The translations under genes were made by a program, and so were the position numbers. From an uncultured Granulicatella sp. (GTDB lineage Bacteria; Bacillota; Bacilli; Lactobacillales; Aerococcaceae): a stretch of DNA of 11,526 bases. Shown here piece by piece: positions 6,330 through 11,526 of the stretch. Where the stretch lies: positions 1-11,526 of the forward strand of contig CALATC010000119.1 in NCBI GenBank assembly GCA_937891475.1. Reading direction: 5' to 3'. The notes beneath the pieces were generated by a model. The model was not told the DNA's origin. It worked only from the letters and a program-made list of their open reading frames with translations, and searched no databases. Numbering within the stretch: the first letter of the stretch is position 1; the number at the start of each line of letters is the position of its first letter.

Positions 6330-6941
6330 TTACCCTAAAAGCTCTGGATCATTTAATAATTCTAAAGTTCTATGATAAGCTCCTTCATACATTTTCATAT
6401 TATTAGCTAACGCTTCTTCATATCCTTCTTTTGCTTTTTCAAGGAATACATATGCTATTTTTAAATTCGTTTGTAAAATGCCATCTTTCATATGTGCTTG
6501 TCCTAATGTTAAGCATAAACTTGGATAGTTTAGTAGAAAATCTTCATTTTTAATATCATCTACATCATATTCCTTACTACCTAATACTTCAAATATAGCA
6601 TTTTGGAAATAAAAAATTGCTCTTTCATTATCTTTATAACCCCATTTATCACTTTGAAAAATACTTCCTAGTTTATAAAGTGCATCGATATTACCCATTG
6701 AAGCAGCAATTTCAAAATACGCAATAGCTAAATCGATATTTCGTTCAATTGCTCGTCCGTATAGATAGCAGTATCCAAGATTAGCTATTGCTTGTGTTTC
6801 ACCAAGTGTCGCTGCAATTCGATAATATTCTACAGCTTCTCGATATTCTTCTCTAGAATAAGCTCTTGCTCCTTTATCTGTAAAATATTCTGCATCATCA
6901 TTATAAAGTGCTTGTTTATCTGTCTGTGTTAACTGAAACAT
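6330..6941 (-). CDS. Sel1-like (TPR-type) repeat protein
   Basis: Sel1 repeats are helical-pair scaffolds for protein-protein contacts; the partner here is unknown. I prefer the ATG at 6941 (203 residues, MFQLTQTDK), preceded by AAAGAAGG. An upstream in-frame ATG at 6965 has no ribosome site and lies only about 6 nt from the predicted transcription start. Repeat-like units run about residues 15-50 (KGARAYSREEYREAVEYY), 50-86 (ANLGYCYLYGRAIERNIDLA with AIAYFEIAA following) and 87-118 (ALYKLGSIFQSDKWG). A fourth degenerate unit lies near 141-175. There is no signal peptide, so the protein is probably cytoplasmic. It lies between inverted repeat copies B and C and precedes the 60-residue ORF. 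It could be an accessory or immunity-type protein, but nothing here shows this. Confidence 0.75.
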   Translation of the reverse strand: MFQLTQTDKQALYNDDAEYFTDKGARAYSREEYREAVEYYRIAATLGETQAIANLGYCYLYGRAIERNIDLAIAYFEIAASMGNIDALYKLGSIFQSDKWGYKDNERAIFYFQNAIFEVLGSKEYDVDDIKNEDFLLNYPSLCLTLGQAHMKDGILQTNLKIAYVFLEKAKEGYEEALANNMKMYEGAYHRTLELLNDPELLG

Positions 6942-6977
6942 TGTTACGCCTTCTTTCACATTCATTTTTTTAAACTC

Positions 6978-6986
6978 ATTATATCA
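6978..6986 (-). promoter_or_regulatory. Extended -10 promoter of the Sel1-repeat gene
   Basis: The minus strand reads TGATATAAT, i.e. TGn followed by a perfect TATAAT (6978-6983), with no good -35 upstream. Transcription from about 6971 would pass too close to the ATG at 6965 for its use and supports the 6941 start. Confidence 0.5.
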
Positions 6987-7040
6987 CAAAGTATGAAAGT
7001 GAACTTAGATTTAGATATCTGACGACACAATCATCTATAT

Positions 7041-7185
7041 AAAAGCAAGAATTACCATTCTAAAGTGGTGGTGGTAATCAGTCATGATTATCACAAAGGA
7101 AAAATTGAGAACAAGGCTCGATTTTTAGGCATGAGACCGTAGGGCTGCTGCCGTCCTCACTGTAACAATGATAATTCTTGCTTTT
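7041..7185 (-). repeat. 145-bp structured repeat, copy C (inverted)
   Basis: The reverse complement aligns without gaps to copies A and B over the same 145 bp. The ends AAAAGCAAGAAT/ATTCTTGCTTTT and the central GACGGCAGCAG and CCTTTGTGATAATCATGACT are unchanged. The outer stem differs from copy A on both sides in matching ways: left TATCAT with right ATGGTA, against CTCCAC with GTGGAG. Most pairs are therefore kept (one as G-U), pointing to selection or an origin tied to the folded form. It lies between the Sel1 promoter and the yneF terminator. Confidence 0.88.
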
Positions 7186-7192
7186 TATTCCG

Positions 7193-7219
7193 TAAAAAAA
7201 GAGCAGACATTGTCTACTC
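7193..7219 (-). terminator. Intrinsic terminator of yneF
   Basis: On the minus strand GAGTAGAC-aat-GTCTGCTC forms an 8-bp stem (one G-U pair, 7201-7219) followed by seven T (7200-7194), just past the yneF stop. It has the classic rho-independent layout. Confidence 0.8.
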
Positions 7220-7229
7220 CTCTAGTGAA

Positions 7230-7463
7230 TTATTTTTTAGCATTTTTCTTTGCTTGTGCTTTCATTGAAGCAGCAATTTGACGAACTTTTTGTTCGGATG
7301 GTTTTTGACCCATTTGAGTCATCATACTACGAATCATACTTTCATCAAATGGAGGATTTTCTAGAAAGTAATTCATCATTGTTTTACGTGCGATAAAGAA
7401 TCCACCGATTGCTCCTAAGATAGCAGCTACAACGACGATTAAAATCCATACACCTGTACTCAT
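7230..7463 (-). CDS. yneF: YneF family (UPF0154) small membrane protein
   Basis: This 77-residue protein matches the UPF0154/YneF family found throughout Bacillota, whose function is unknown. One N-terminal transmembrane segment spans about residues 5-26 (VWILIVVVAAILGAIGGFF), followed by a basic stretch and the family signature: ENPPFDESMIRSMMTQMGQK (35-54) and then PSEQKVRQI. The C-terminus is lysine-rich. ATG at 7463 is preceded by GGGAGAG. It has its own promoter and terminator, so it appears to be a single-gene unit. Confidence 0.9.
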   Translation of the reverse strand: MSTGVWILIVVVAAILGAIGGFFIARKTMMNYFLENPPFDESMIRSMMTQMGQKPSEQKVRQIAASMKAQAKKNAKK

Positions 7464-7506
7464 GCAAGTTCTCTCCCTTCATTGATCTACATTGCTATTG
7501 TACTAA

Positions 7507-7515
7507 ATTATAGCA
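7507..7515 (-). promoter_or_regulatory. Extended -10 promoter of yneF
   Basis: The minus strand reads TGCTATAAT, a perfect TATAAT (7507-7512) with a TGn extension. No strong -35 is visible at 17 nt. Transcription would start near 7500, about 37 nt ahead of the yneF ATG. Confidence 0.5.
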
Positions 7516-7582
7516 ATAATGAAAAGGCTTTTTGAAAATTTTGTAAAATTTGTACTTTTCTTTGTTTCGATTACAGTATATT

Positions 7583-8545
7583 TTATAATCCTTCTTCATC
7601 CATAATAATTGACATTTCCTCTGTATCCACCGTAACTTTTGCTCCAATAGTAATCGTAAATAATGGTTGTGTATGAGCAAAGTCTAAGTCGTACATCACC
7701 GGGATTTGTTTTAAGACTGGATATTTGTCTAATATATACAATAATAACTCTTCCGTCATATGACATTCCTTTGGGAATCTTCCAATTAGTACTGCTTTTG
7801 GATTTGGATAAGCTTGTAGTAATGCTGCCAAATTCCGATCAAATTCAAAATAGTCTCCGTCTTCTGATTTTTCAATAAAAAAGGCATACTCCTCTGGTTT
7901 TGGAGCATAAGGAGTTCCTCTTAATAATGAAAAAGTTGATAAATTTCCACCGATTGCAGTTGCGGTAGCTTTACCGTGGTTGTATACTTTCCATTTTGTC
8001 GGTTGGAACGTCAAAGGTGCATCTGGTAAATACCAGGCATTACTTCCCCATTTTTCACTTGGTGTTAATTCATAATGGGTATTACTTAATGCTTTAAGCC
8101 ATGATGCTGTTTGGTATTCTTGTAGTTCCTTCATTTTAAAGCTTGAATAAGATGGTCCCATATACGTTAGCAATCCTGTTTTTGCATAAATCGCATTTAA
8201 AATAGCTGTCGTATCGGAATATCCGCAAATAATTTTAGGATGTTTCGCAATTAAATCATAGTCTAAATACGGTAGAAGCTCATTTGAATTAAATCCACCA
8301 ATGGTTGCCAAAATGACATCTACTGTAGAATCTAAAAATGCATCATGTAAATCTTCCACACGACTTTGAATTCTTGCAGAATCAAGTAAGTCATGCTCAA
8401 AATAATGTTTTGAATAGCTAACCCTAAACCCTAACTCTTCTAATCTTTCCTTAGCAGCCCTATTCGCTTCAAATCCGCCAACTCGTTCAATTGACGAAGA
8501 TGGACTTAGTACTCGAATATGCATTCCTTTTTGTAGTTTTTTCAT
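7583..8545 (-). CDS. S66 family peptidase (LD-carboxypeptidase / MccF-like)
   Basis: Serine peptidases of family S66 either trim the terminal D-Ala from murein tetrapeptides (LdcA) or cleave microcin C and related acyl-adenylates (MccF). The 320-residue protein carries the Ser-Glu-His triad in family context: Ser110 in ICGYSDTTAIL, Glu225 in FFIEKSEDG, and His291 in DFAHTQPLFTI. The N-terminal domain has SPSSSIE (14-20) and the GGFNSNELLPYLDY block (83-96) that forms part of the active-site pocket, followed by the C-terminal GGNLSTFSLLRGTP (199-212). There is no signal peptide, so it is cytoplasmic. The spacing of the triad resembles MccF more than short LdcA enzymes, but I cannot settle which. 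ATG at 8545 follows GAGGTGAT, a site that overlaps the stop of the preceding gene. Confidence 0.87.
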   Translation of the reverse strand: MKKLQKGMHIRVLSPSSSIERVGGFEANRAAKERLEELGFRVSYSKHYFEHDLLDSARIQSRVEDLHDAFLDSTVDVILATIGGFNSNELLPYLDYDLIAKHPKIICGYSDTTAILNAIYAKTGLLTYMGPSYSSFKMKELQEYQTASWLKALSNTHYELTPSEKWGSNAWYLPDAPLTFQPTKWKVYNHGKATATAIGGNLSTFSLLRGTPYAPKPEEYAFFIEKSEDGDYFEFDRNLAALLQAYPNPKAVLIGRFPKECHMTEELLLYILDKYPVLKQIPVMYDLDFAHTQPLFTITIGAKVTVDTEEMSIIMDEEGL

Positions 8546-8554
8546 ATCATCACC

Positions 8555-9121
8555 TCATTCTAATTCAAACATTGGATAAATATTTGTCACATTTTCATCT
8601 CTTAAAAATGGTACAAGCCCTTGAATAATGTAACTTGGAAATACAGAAGGGTAAAACTTCCCTTGTTCTAACGCTTGTACAATCTGTAAGAAATCTTGCT
8701 CCGTATAAGGAGGAACTAACAAAAATGGTGGCATAATAAATTGGAAGTCATTTAAATCCACAAACATTGGATTGTAAATTCTTGGGAAATCAACTTCAAT
8801 GACTACGTAATCATCTGATAAGAATCTCTTCCATAATCCTTTTACTGCATCTTTATGTTCTCTCATATAAGTGACAAATTCTTCATAATTTTGGAAAAAT
8901 GAAACACCTTTCTCCGTTCCTCTTGCAAAGGCAAATAACACTCCTTCTAATTCAATATCATTTAATCGATTAAAGGAATCTGTTATAAACTCATATAACT
9001 CCGTCATTTCTTCATTCCCTTGTACATATTCACTTAATTGACGTTTCGGAATATACATCCCTGTTTCCTCAATTGCTTTTAAAATTTCTCTTTTTTGAAT
9101 GGTCCAAAATTTATATGTCAT
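8555..9121 (-). CDS. DUF3841-like protein of unknown function
   Basis: This 188-residue soluble protein opens with a motif (YKFWTIQKREILKAIEETG) like the start of DUF3841 proteins, which I recall only loosely, so the family call is tentative. Other visible features are YEFITDSFNRLND, WKRFLSDDYVVIEVDFPRI and a proline/aromatic-rich stretch near residues 119-140 (FQFIMPPFLLVPPYTEQDF). There is no signal peptide or membrane segment. ATG at 9121 follows TTAGGAGAAATAC. The stop lies 9 nt before the S66 peptidase start and overlaps its ribosome site, so the two are one operon. No function can be read from the sequence. Confidence 0.7.
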   Translation of the reverse strand: MTYKFWTIQKREILKAIEETGMYIPKRQLSEYVQGNEEMTELYEFITDSFNRLNDIELEGVLFAFARGTEKGVSFFQNYEEFVTYMREHKDAVKGLWKRFLSDDYVVIEVDFPRIYNPMFVDLNDFQFIMPPFLLVPPYTEQDFLQIVQALEQGKFYPSVFPSYIIQGLVPFLRDENVTNIYPMFELE

Positions 9122-9208
9122 GTATTTCTCCTAATCTTCTGGGGGTTAGTTTTGTAGTATTTAATTTTTTCTGGAAATTAGCAATTCATTGATAGTGTCA
9201 GATTCACC

Positions 9209-9691
9209 TTACAACTTAATTATGTGAGGTTCATATCCAATTACTTTTAAGAAGGTAAATAAATCTTCCGTATTGACAAAAATCGTCTTCTCATTTGTAT
9301 TTGGATGGAAGCACATTCGTTCTTCAGATACAATTTCTTGATCGAAATATACTTGAATATCTTTGTCTCTATTATTTAATAAGCCAAATGGAGATACAGT
9401 TCCTGGTAGGAGCATCATTTTATCATTTAACGTTTCAGCTGATGCCATTTTAATTTGTTTTTCTTCTACAATATCTTTGAAAACATCCATATCTAATCGT
9501 TTCGCATCATCCATAATGACTAAATAAAAATTTCTTTTCTTCTTGTTCGTTAAGAACATCGTTTTAGTGCGAACACCTTCAATTCCTTCAATAAAACGAT
9601 CTGCTTGTTCCGTTGTTAGAGCAGGTTCATGTTCCACAATATGAAATGTAATGCCTAATTCATTTAACGTATCTGCAACTTTTTGATACAT
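9209..9691 (-). CDS. prdX: PrdX / YbaK-family Ala-tRNA(Pro) deacylase
   Basis: This free-standing editing enzyme hydrolyses mischarged Ala-tRNA(Pro), a proofreading job done in many bacteria by the INS domain of prolyl-tRNA synthetase. The 160-residue YbaK-fold protein has the substrate loop near HEPALTTEQAD (21-31), Lys43 in RTKTMFLTNKK (the conserved catalytic-site lysine region), the GxxxPxGLL motif as GTVSPFGLLN (97-106) and FHPNTNEKTIFV (128-139). This pattern fits PrdX better than YbaK or EbsC. ATG at 9691 is preceded by AAGGGG. It is divergent from hemH and has its own promoter; the downstream DUF3841-like gene follows after an 87-nt gap. Confidence 0.85.
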   Translation of the reverse strand: MYQKVADTLNELGITFHIVEHEPALTTEQADRFIEGIEGVRTKTMFLTNKKKRNFYLVIMDDAKRLDMDVFKDIVEEKQIKMASAETLNDKMMLLPGTVSPFGLLNNRDKDIQVYFDQEIVSEERMCFHPNTNEKTIFVNTEDLFTFLKVIGYEPHIIKL

Positions 9692-9721
9692 AGAAAAGAC
9701 CCCTTATTGTTTATTTTCTTT

Positions 9722-9751
9722 ATTATAAACTCTTCGTATACTGCTTTTCAA
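9722..9751 (-). promoter_or_regulatory. Promoter of prdX
   Basis: On the minus strand TATAAT (9722-9727) follows TTGAAA (9746-9751) after 18 nt. The -35 lies between two copies of GTATACT (9736-9742 and 9753-9759), 17 bp apart. Transcription would start near 9715. Confidence 0.55.
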
Positions 9752-9781
9752 TGTATACTACTATGCAGATGAACTAAATCA

Positions 9782-9790
9782 TGTTATGAT
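9782..9790 (+). promoter_or_regulatory. Extended -10 promoter of hemH
   Basis: TGTTATGAT combines a TGn extension with TATGAT (5/6 of TATAAT). Transcription would start near 9797, leaving a short leader with the AGGAAAG ribosome site at 9807-9813. Confidence 0.45.
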
Positions 9791-9820
9791 GAGAAAAAAT
9801 TCACATAGGAAAGTGGTTAT

Positions 9821-10918
9821 ATGACAAAAAAAGCAATTTTACTTATGACATTTGGTACACCTGAGGGATATACATTTGAAGATATCGCAAGATTTTTTAC
9901 AAATATTCGTCGTGGTGTTCGTCCAACGGATCAAGAAATCCAACATTTGTATGACAACTACCAAAAAATTGGCGGAAGTCCCCTACAAGAAATTTCAAAA
10001 CAGCAAGCATCAAAATTACAAGAACGAGTACAAGGAGAATATACCGTTTATTTTGCTAATAAATTCTCTTCTCCATTCATTACAGATGTCGTTAAACAAA
10101 TGGAACAAGACGGAATCGAAGAATGTCTCTGCTTAGCACTTGAACCGCACTACTCTTATTACTCCATCTATGGATATGAGAAATTTATCGAAAGCAAAAC
10201 CATTCGTTTCCACGTTGTAAAAGATTGGTATCATAATCCGAACTTACTACAATTCTGGGAAAATGAAATCAGAAAGATTTTAACCGAAGATGTCAAAGAG
10301 GAAAGTTTTAAAGTATTCTTCTCAGCACATAGCGTACCCGTTATTGCATTAGAATTCGAAGATCCTTATATTGACCAAATTTACAAAAATGGGCAAATCA
10401 TTGCAGAAAGATTAGGGTTAGAAAAACATCAGTATACTCATACATGGCAAAGCGAAAGTGATATTGGACTACCATGGATGAAACCAGACGTTCTAGAATA
10501 CTTAAGAGAACAAACGGAACACCCTGAACATTATATTTTCATTCCAATTAGCTTTATTAGCGAACATATCGAAGTTTTATACGACAATGATATCGAATGT
10601 AAGGACTTATGCGATGAGTTTGGCGTACACTATCACAGACCACCAATGCCGGATACTCATCCACTCTTAGTCGAAGCCTTATACGAAACGGTTCGAGCTC
10701 ACGAAACAGAAAGCTTCACTCTTAAAACACATGAAGAAGAAACACTGGATGAAATGTTACCACCAGAAACATCAAAAGATATTCTAGACCAAGAATCTGA
10801 TATTCAAATGCCGGAATTTGTAAAGAAATTAATTGCTAAAAAAGGCAGAGAGAATGTTAAAATGCCGGAGTTCGTCAAACGAATGTTAGAACAACGAGCA
10901 AAACAGAAAAAACAATAA
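9821..10918 (+). CDS. hemH: Coproporphyrin III ferrochelatase with repeat-bearing C-terminal extension
   Basis: HemH/CpfC inserts iron into coproporphyrin III in the monoderm haem pathway. The core is easily aligned with Bacillus subtilis Hem[12 protein letters not shown] (7-17), NIRRGVRPT (28-36), IGGSPL (50-55), the catalytic His170 in FFSAHSVP, and Glu251 in [11 protein letters not shown]. Two points are odd. Phe11 stands where B. subtilis has Tyr13, the axial ligand of bound coprohaem. The protein also has 365 residues against about 310 in B. subtilis: from about residue 303 an acidic linker leads to [18 protein letters not shown] (330-347) and [17 protein letters not shown] (348-364), a degenerate tandem repeat with an 18-residue period and a basic end. 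The tail has no cysteine, so it is not an iron-sulfur extension. Other haem genes are absent from the window. Confidence 0.9.
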   Translation: MTKKAILLMTFGTPEGYTFEDIARFFTNIRRGVRPTDQEIQHLYDNYQKIGGSPLQEISKQQASKLQERVQGEYTVYFANKFSSPFITDVVKQMEQDGIEECLCLALEPHYSYYSIYGYEKFIESKTIRFHVVKDWYHNPNLLQFWENEIRKILTEDVKEESFKVFFSAHSVPVIALEFEDPYIDQIYKNGQIIAERLGLEKHQYTHTWQSESDIGLPWMKPDVLEYLREQTEHPEHYIFIPISFISEHIEVLYDNDIECKDLCDEFGVHYHRPPMPDTHPLLVEALYETVRAHETESFTLKTHEEETLDEMLPPETSKDILDQESDIQMPEFVKKLIAKKGRENVKMPEFVKRMLEQRAKQKKQ

Positions 10919-10927
10919 GACGTAAAG

Positions 10928-10967
10928 AACCCTGCACCCAAAAGTATAGAATTTTGGGTGCAGGGTT
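10928..10967. terminator. Perfect 16-bp hairpin after hemH, probable bidirectional terminator
   Basis: AACCCTGCACCCAAAA (10928-10943) and TTTTGGGTGCAGGGTT (10952-10967) are exact inverted arms around an 8-nt loop, 10 nt after the hemH stop and between convergent genes. The flanks give only short T stretches (TTTAGTT on plus, TTCTTT on minus), so it may terminate in both directions through stem strength, or protect mRNA 3' ends. Confidence 0.7.
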
Positions 10968-11027
10968 TAGTTATCTAATTATAAAATACTGTGTCGATTA
11001 CAACATATTAAGTCACAAAAAACGGTT

Positions 11028-11526
11028 TTATTCAACTACTTCAAAGTCTGAATCAACTATTACAACATCATCTTCTTGAATATTTTCAACAATTTCTTCT
11101 GAGTCTTTTTTTCCATCACTGAAGTCATTTTCAACAAACCATTTAATTGCTCTATTAGCAATGACTTTAGTTTCTGCAAAATCTAGCGTTCCACCAATAA
11201 CGCCACCAACAACGGGTACTAATTTTCCTAAATTAACTAGTCCTTTAGTACCAAATTTTGTAATGAATCTAAATCCAACTTTTTGATTAATTTTTGTTAA
11301 AACTTTTCCAGGAAGCTTCTTCACTAAAGTGTTACAAACCTTAACACCAAAAACTACGGCAGCTTGTTTTACTACTTTATTAAGAGAAACGCCAGCTAAA
11401 CAAGCATAAACAAATGTCTGAGTTTCATCACTGTTCAAATCATATCCATTTAGATAGGCTACTGCAGCAATCATACGCATTTGAACATAAATAACACTCG
11501 TTATATTAGCAGGAAGAGCAATAGGA
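11028..11526 (-). CDS. EcsC family protein (partial, 5' end off the right edge)
   Basis: The frame is open to the window edge: upstream of the internal Met at 11480 it reads PIALPANITSVIYVQ, so the true start lies outside. The visible 165 or so residues are the C-terminal part of an EcsC-type domain: LPANI, YVQMRMIAAVAYLNGYDL, the ACLAG motif, GKVLTKINQKVGFRFITKFG and the glycine-rich LVPVVGGVIGGTLDFAETK, then a variable acidic tail rich in Asp, Glu and Val. The hydrophobic glycine-rich stretches suggest membrane contact. The biochemical role of the family is not established, although the founding member is linked to the ecs transporter locus of Bacillus. It is convergent with hemH. Confidence 0.8.
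   Translation of the reverse strand, partial: PIALPANITSVIYVQMRMIAAVAYLNGYDLNSDETQTFVYACLAGVSLNKVVKQAAVVFGVKVCNTLVKKLPGKVLTKINQKVGFRFITKFGTKGLVNLGKLVPVVGGVIGGTLDFAETKVIANRAIKWFVENDFSDGKKDSEEIVENIQEDDVVIVDSDFEVVE

Noticed and set aside
6942..6965. Upstream ATG for the Sel1-repeat gene
   Set aside because: It has no ribosome site and lies about 6 nt from the predicted transcription start; the ATG at 6941 is preceded by AAAGAAGG.
4222..7185. CRISPR array
   Set aside because: The three repeats are 145 bp, differ in orientation and are separated by genes of more than 900 bp; there are no short regular spacers or cas genes.
7495..7680. Minus-strand 61-codon frame between ldcA-like gene and yneF
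   Set aside because: It overlaps the 3' end of the S66 peptidase gene and the yneF promoter, with no ribosome site and a basic, low-complexity translation.
9852..10136. Plus-strand 94-codon frame within hemH
   Set aside because: It lies wholly inside the well-supported hemH frame, shifted by one, with no independent signal.

Overview
The window looks like chromosomal DNA of an AT-rich, low-GC Gram-positive bacterium (Bacillota, probably Lactobacillales). The signs are strong AAGGAG/GAGGTGA-type ribosome binding sites, TATAAT-type promoters, a catabolite-response (cre) box, a YneF/UPF0154 protein, and ferrochelatase of the monoderm (coproporphyrin) type. I cannot name the genus from the sequence.

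Positions 1-3440, minus strand: an L-ascorbate utilisation (ula) operon, transcribed ulaD (3-keto-L-gulonate-6-P decarboxylase), ulaG (L-ascorbate-6-P lactonase), ulaC (PTS IIA), then ulaA (PTS IIC, running off the left edge). The PTS proteins import and phosphorylate ascorbate, UlaG opens the lactone and UlaD decarboxylates the product. A promoter (TTGTGA-17-TATAAT) and a near-consensus cre box lie upstream of ulaD. A perfect 11-bp hairpin separates ulaG from ulaC. No IIB gene (ulaB) lies in the window; it is probably beyond ulaA.

Positions 3518-4207, plus strand: plsC, a lysophosphatidate acyltransferase of phospholipid synthesis.

Positions 4208-7190: an accessory segment carrying three copies of an exactly 145-bp structured repeat (4222-4366, 5946-6090, and inverted at 7041-7185). 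Each has near-identical inverted ends, a long outer stem and three internal hairpins. Between copies A and B (direct orientation, with homology continuing into both flanks) lies an abiEi-abiEii toxin-antitoxin pair. Its promoter elements are covered by a perfect 10-bp inverted repeat, a likely AbiEi operator. Between copies B and C (inverted orientation) lie a Sel1-repeat gene and a 60-residue orphan ORF. The repeat family and the way it frames these two gene pairs is the least explained part of the window.

Positions 7193-9751, minus strand: yneF (small membrane protein, with its own terminator), an S66 LD-carboxypeptidase/MccF-like gene preceded in the same operon by a DUF3841-like gene, and a PrdX/YbaK-type Ala-tRNA(Pro) deacylase gene.

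Positions 9782-10967, plus strand: a coproporphyrin ferrochelatase gene, divergent from prdX. It encodes an unusual C-terminal tail containing a tandem MPEFVK-type repeat and has Phe where Bacillus subtilis has the haem-ligating Tyr13. A perfect 16-bp hairpin follows it. From 11028 to the right edge, minus strand, is the C-terminal part of an EcsC-family protein gene. I saw no rRNA, tRNA, CRISPR array, transposase or phage gene.
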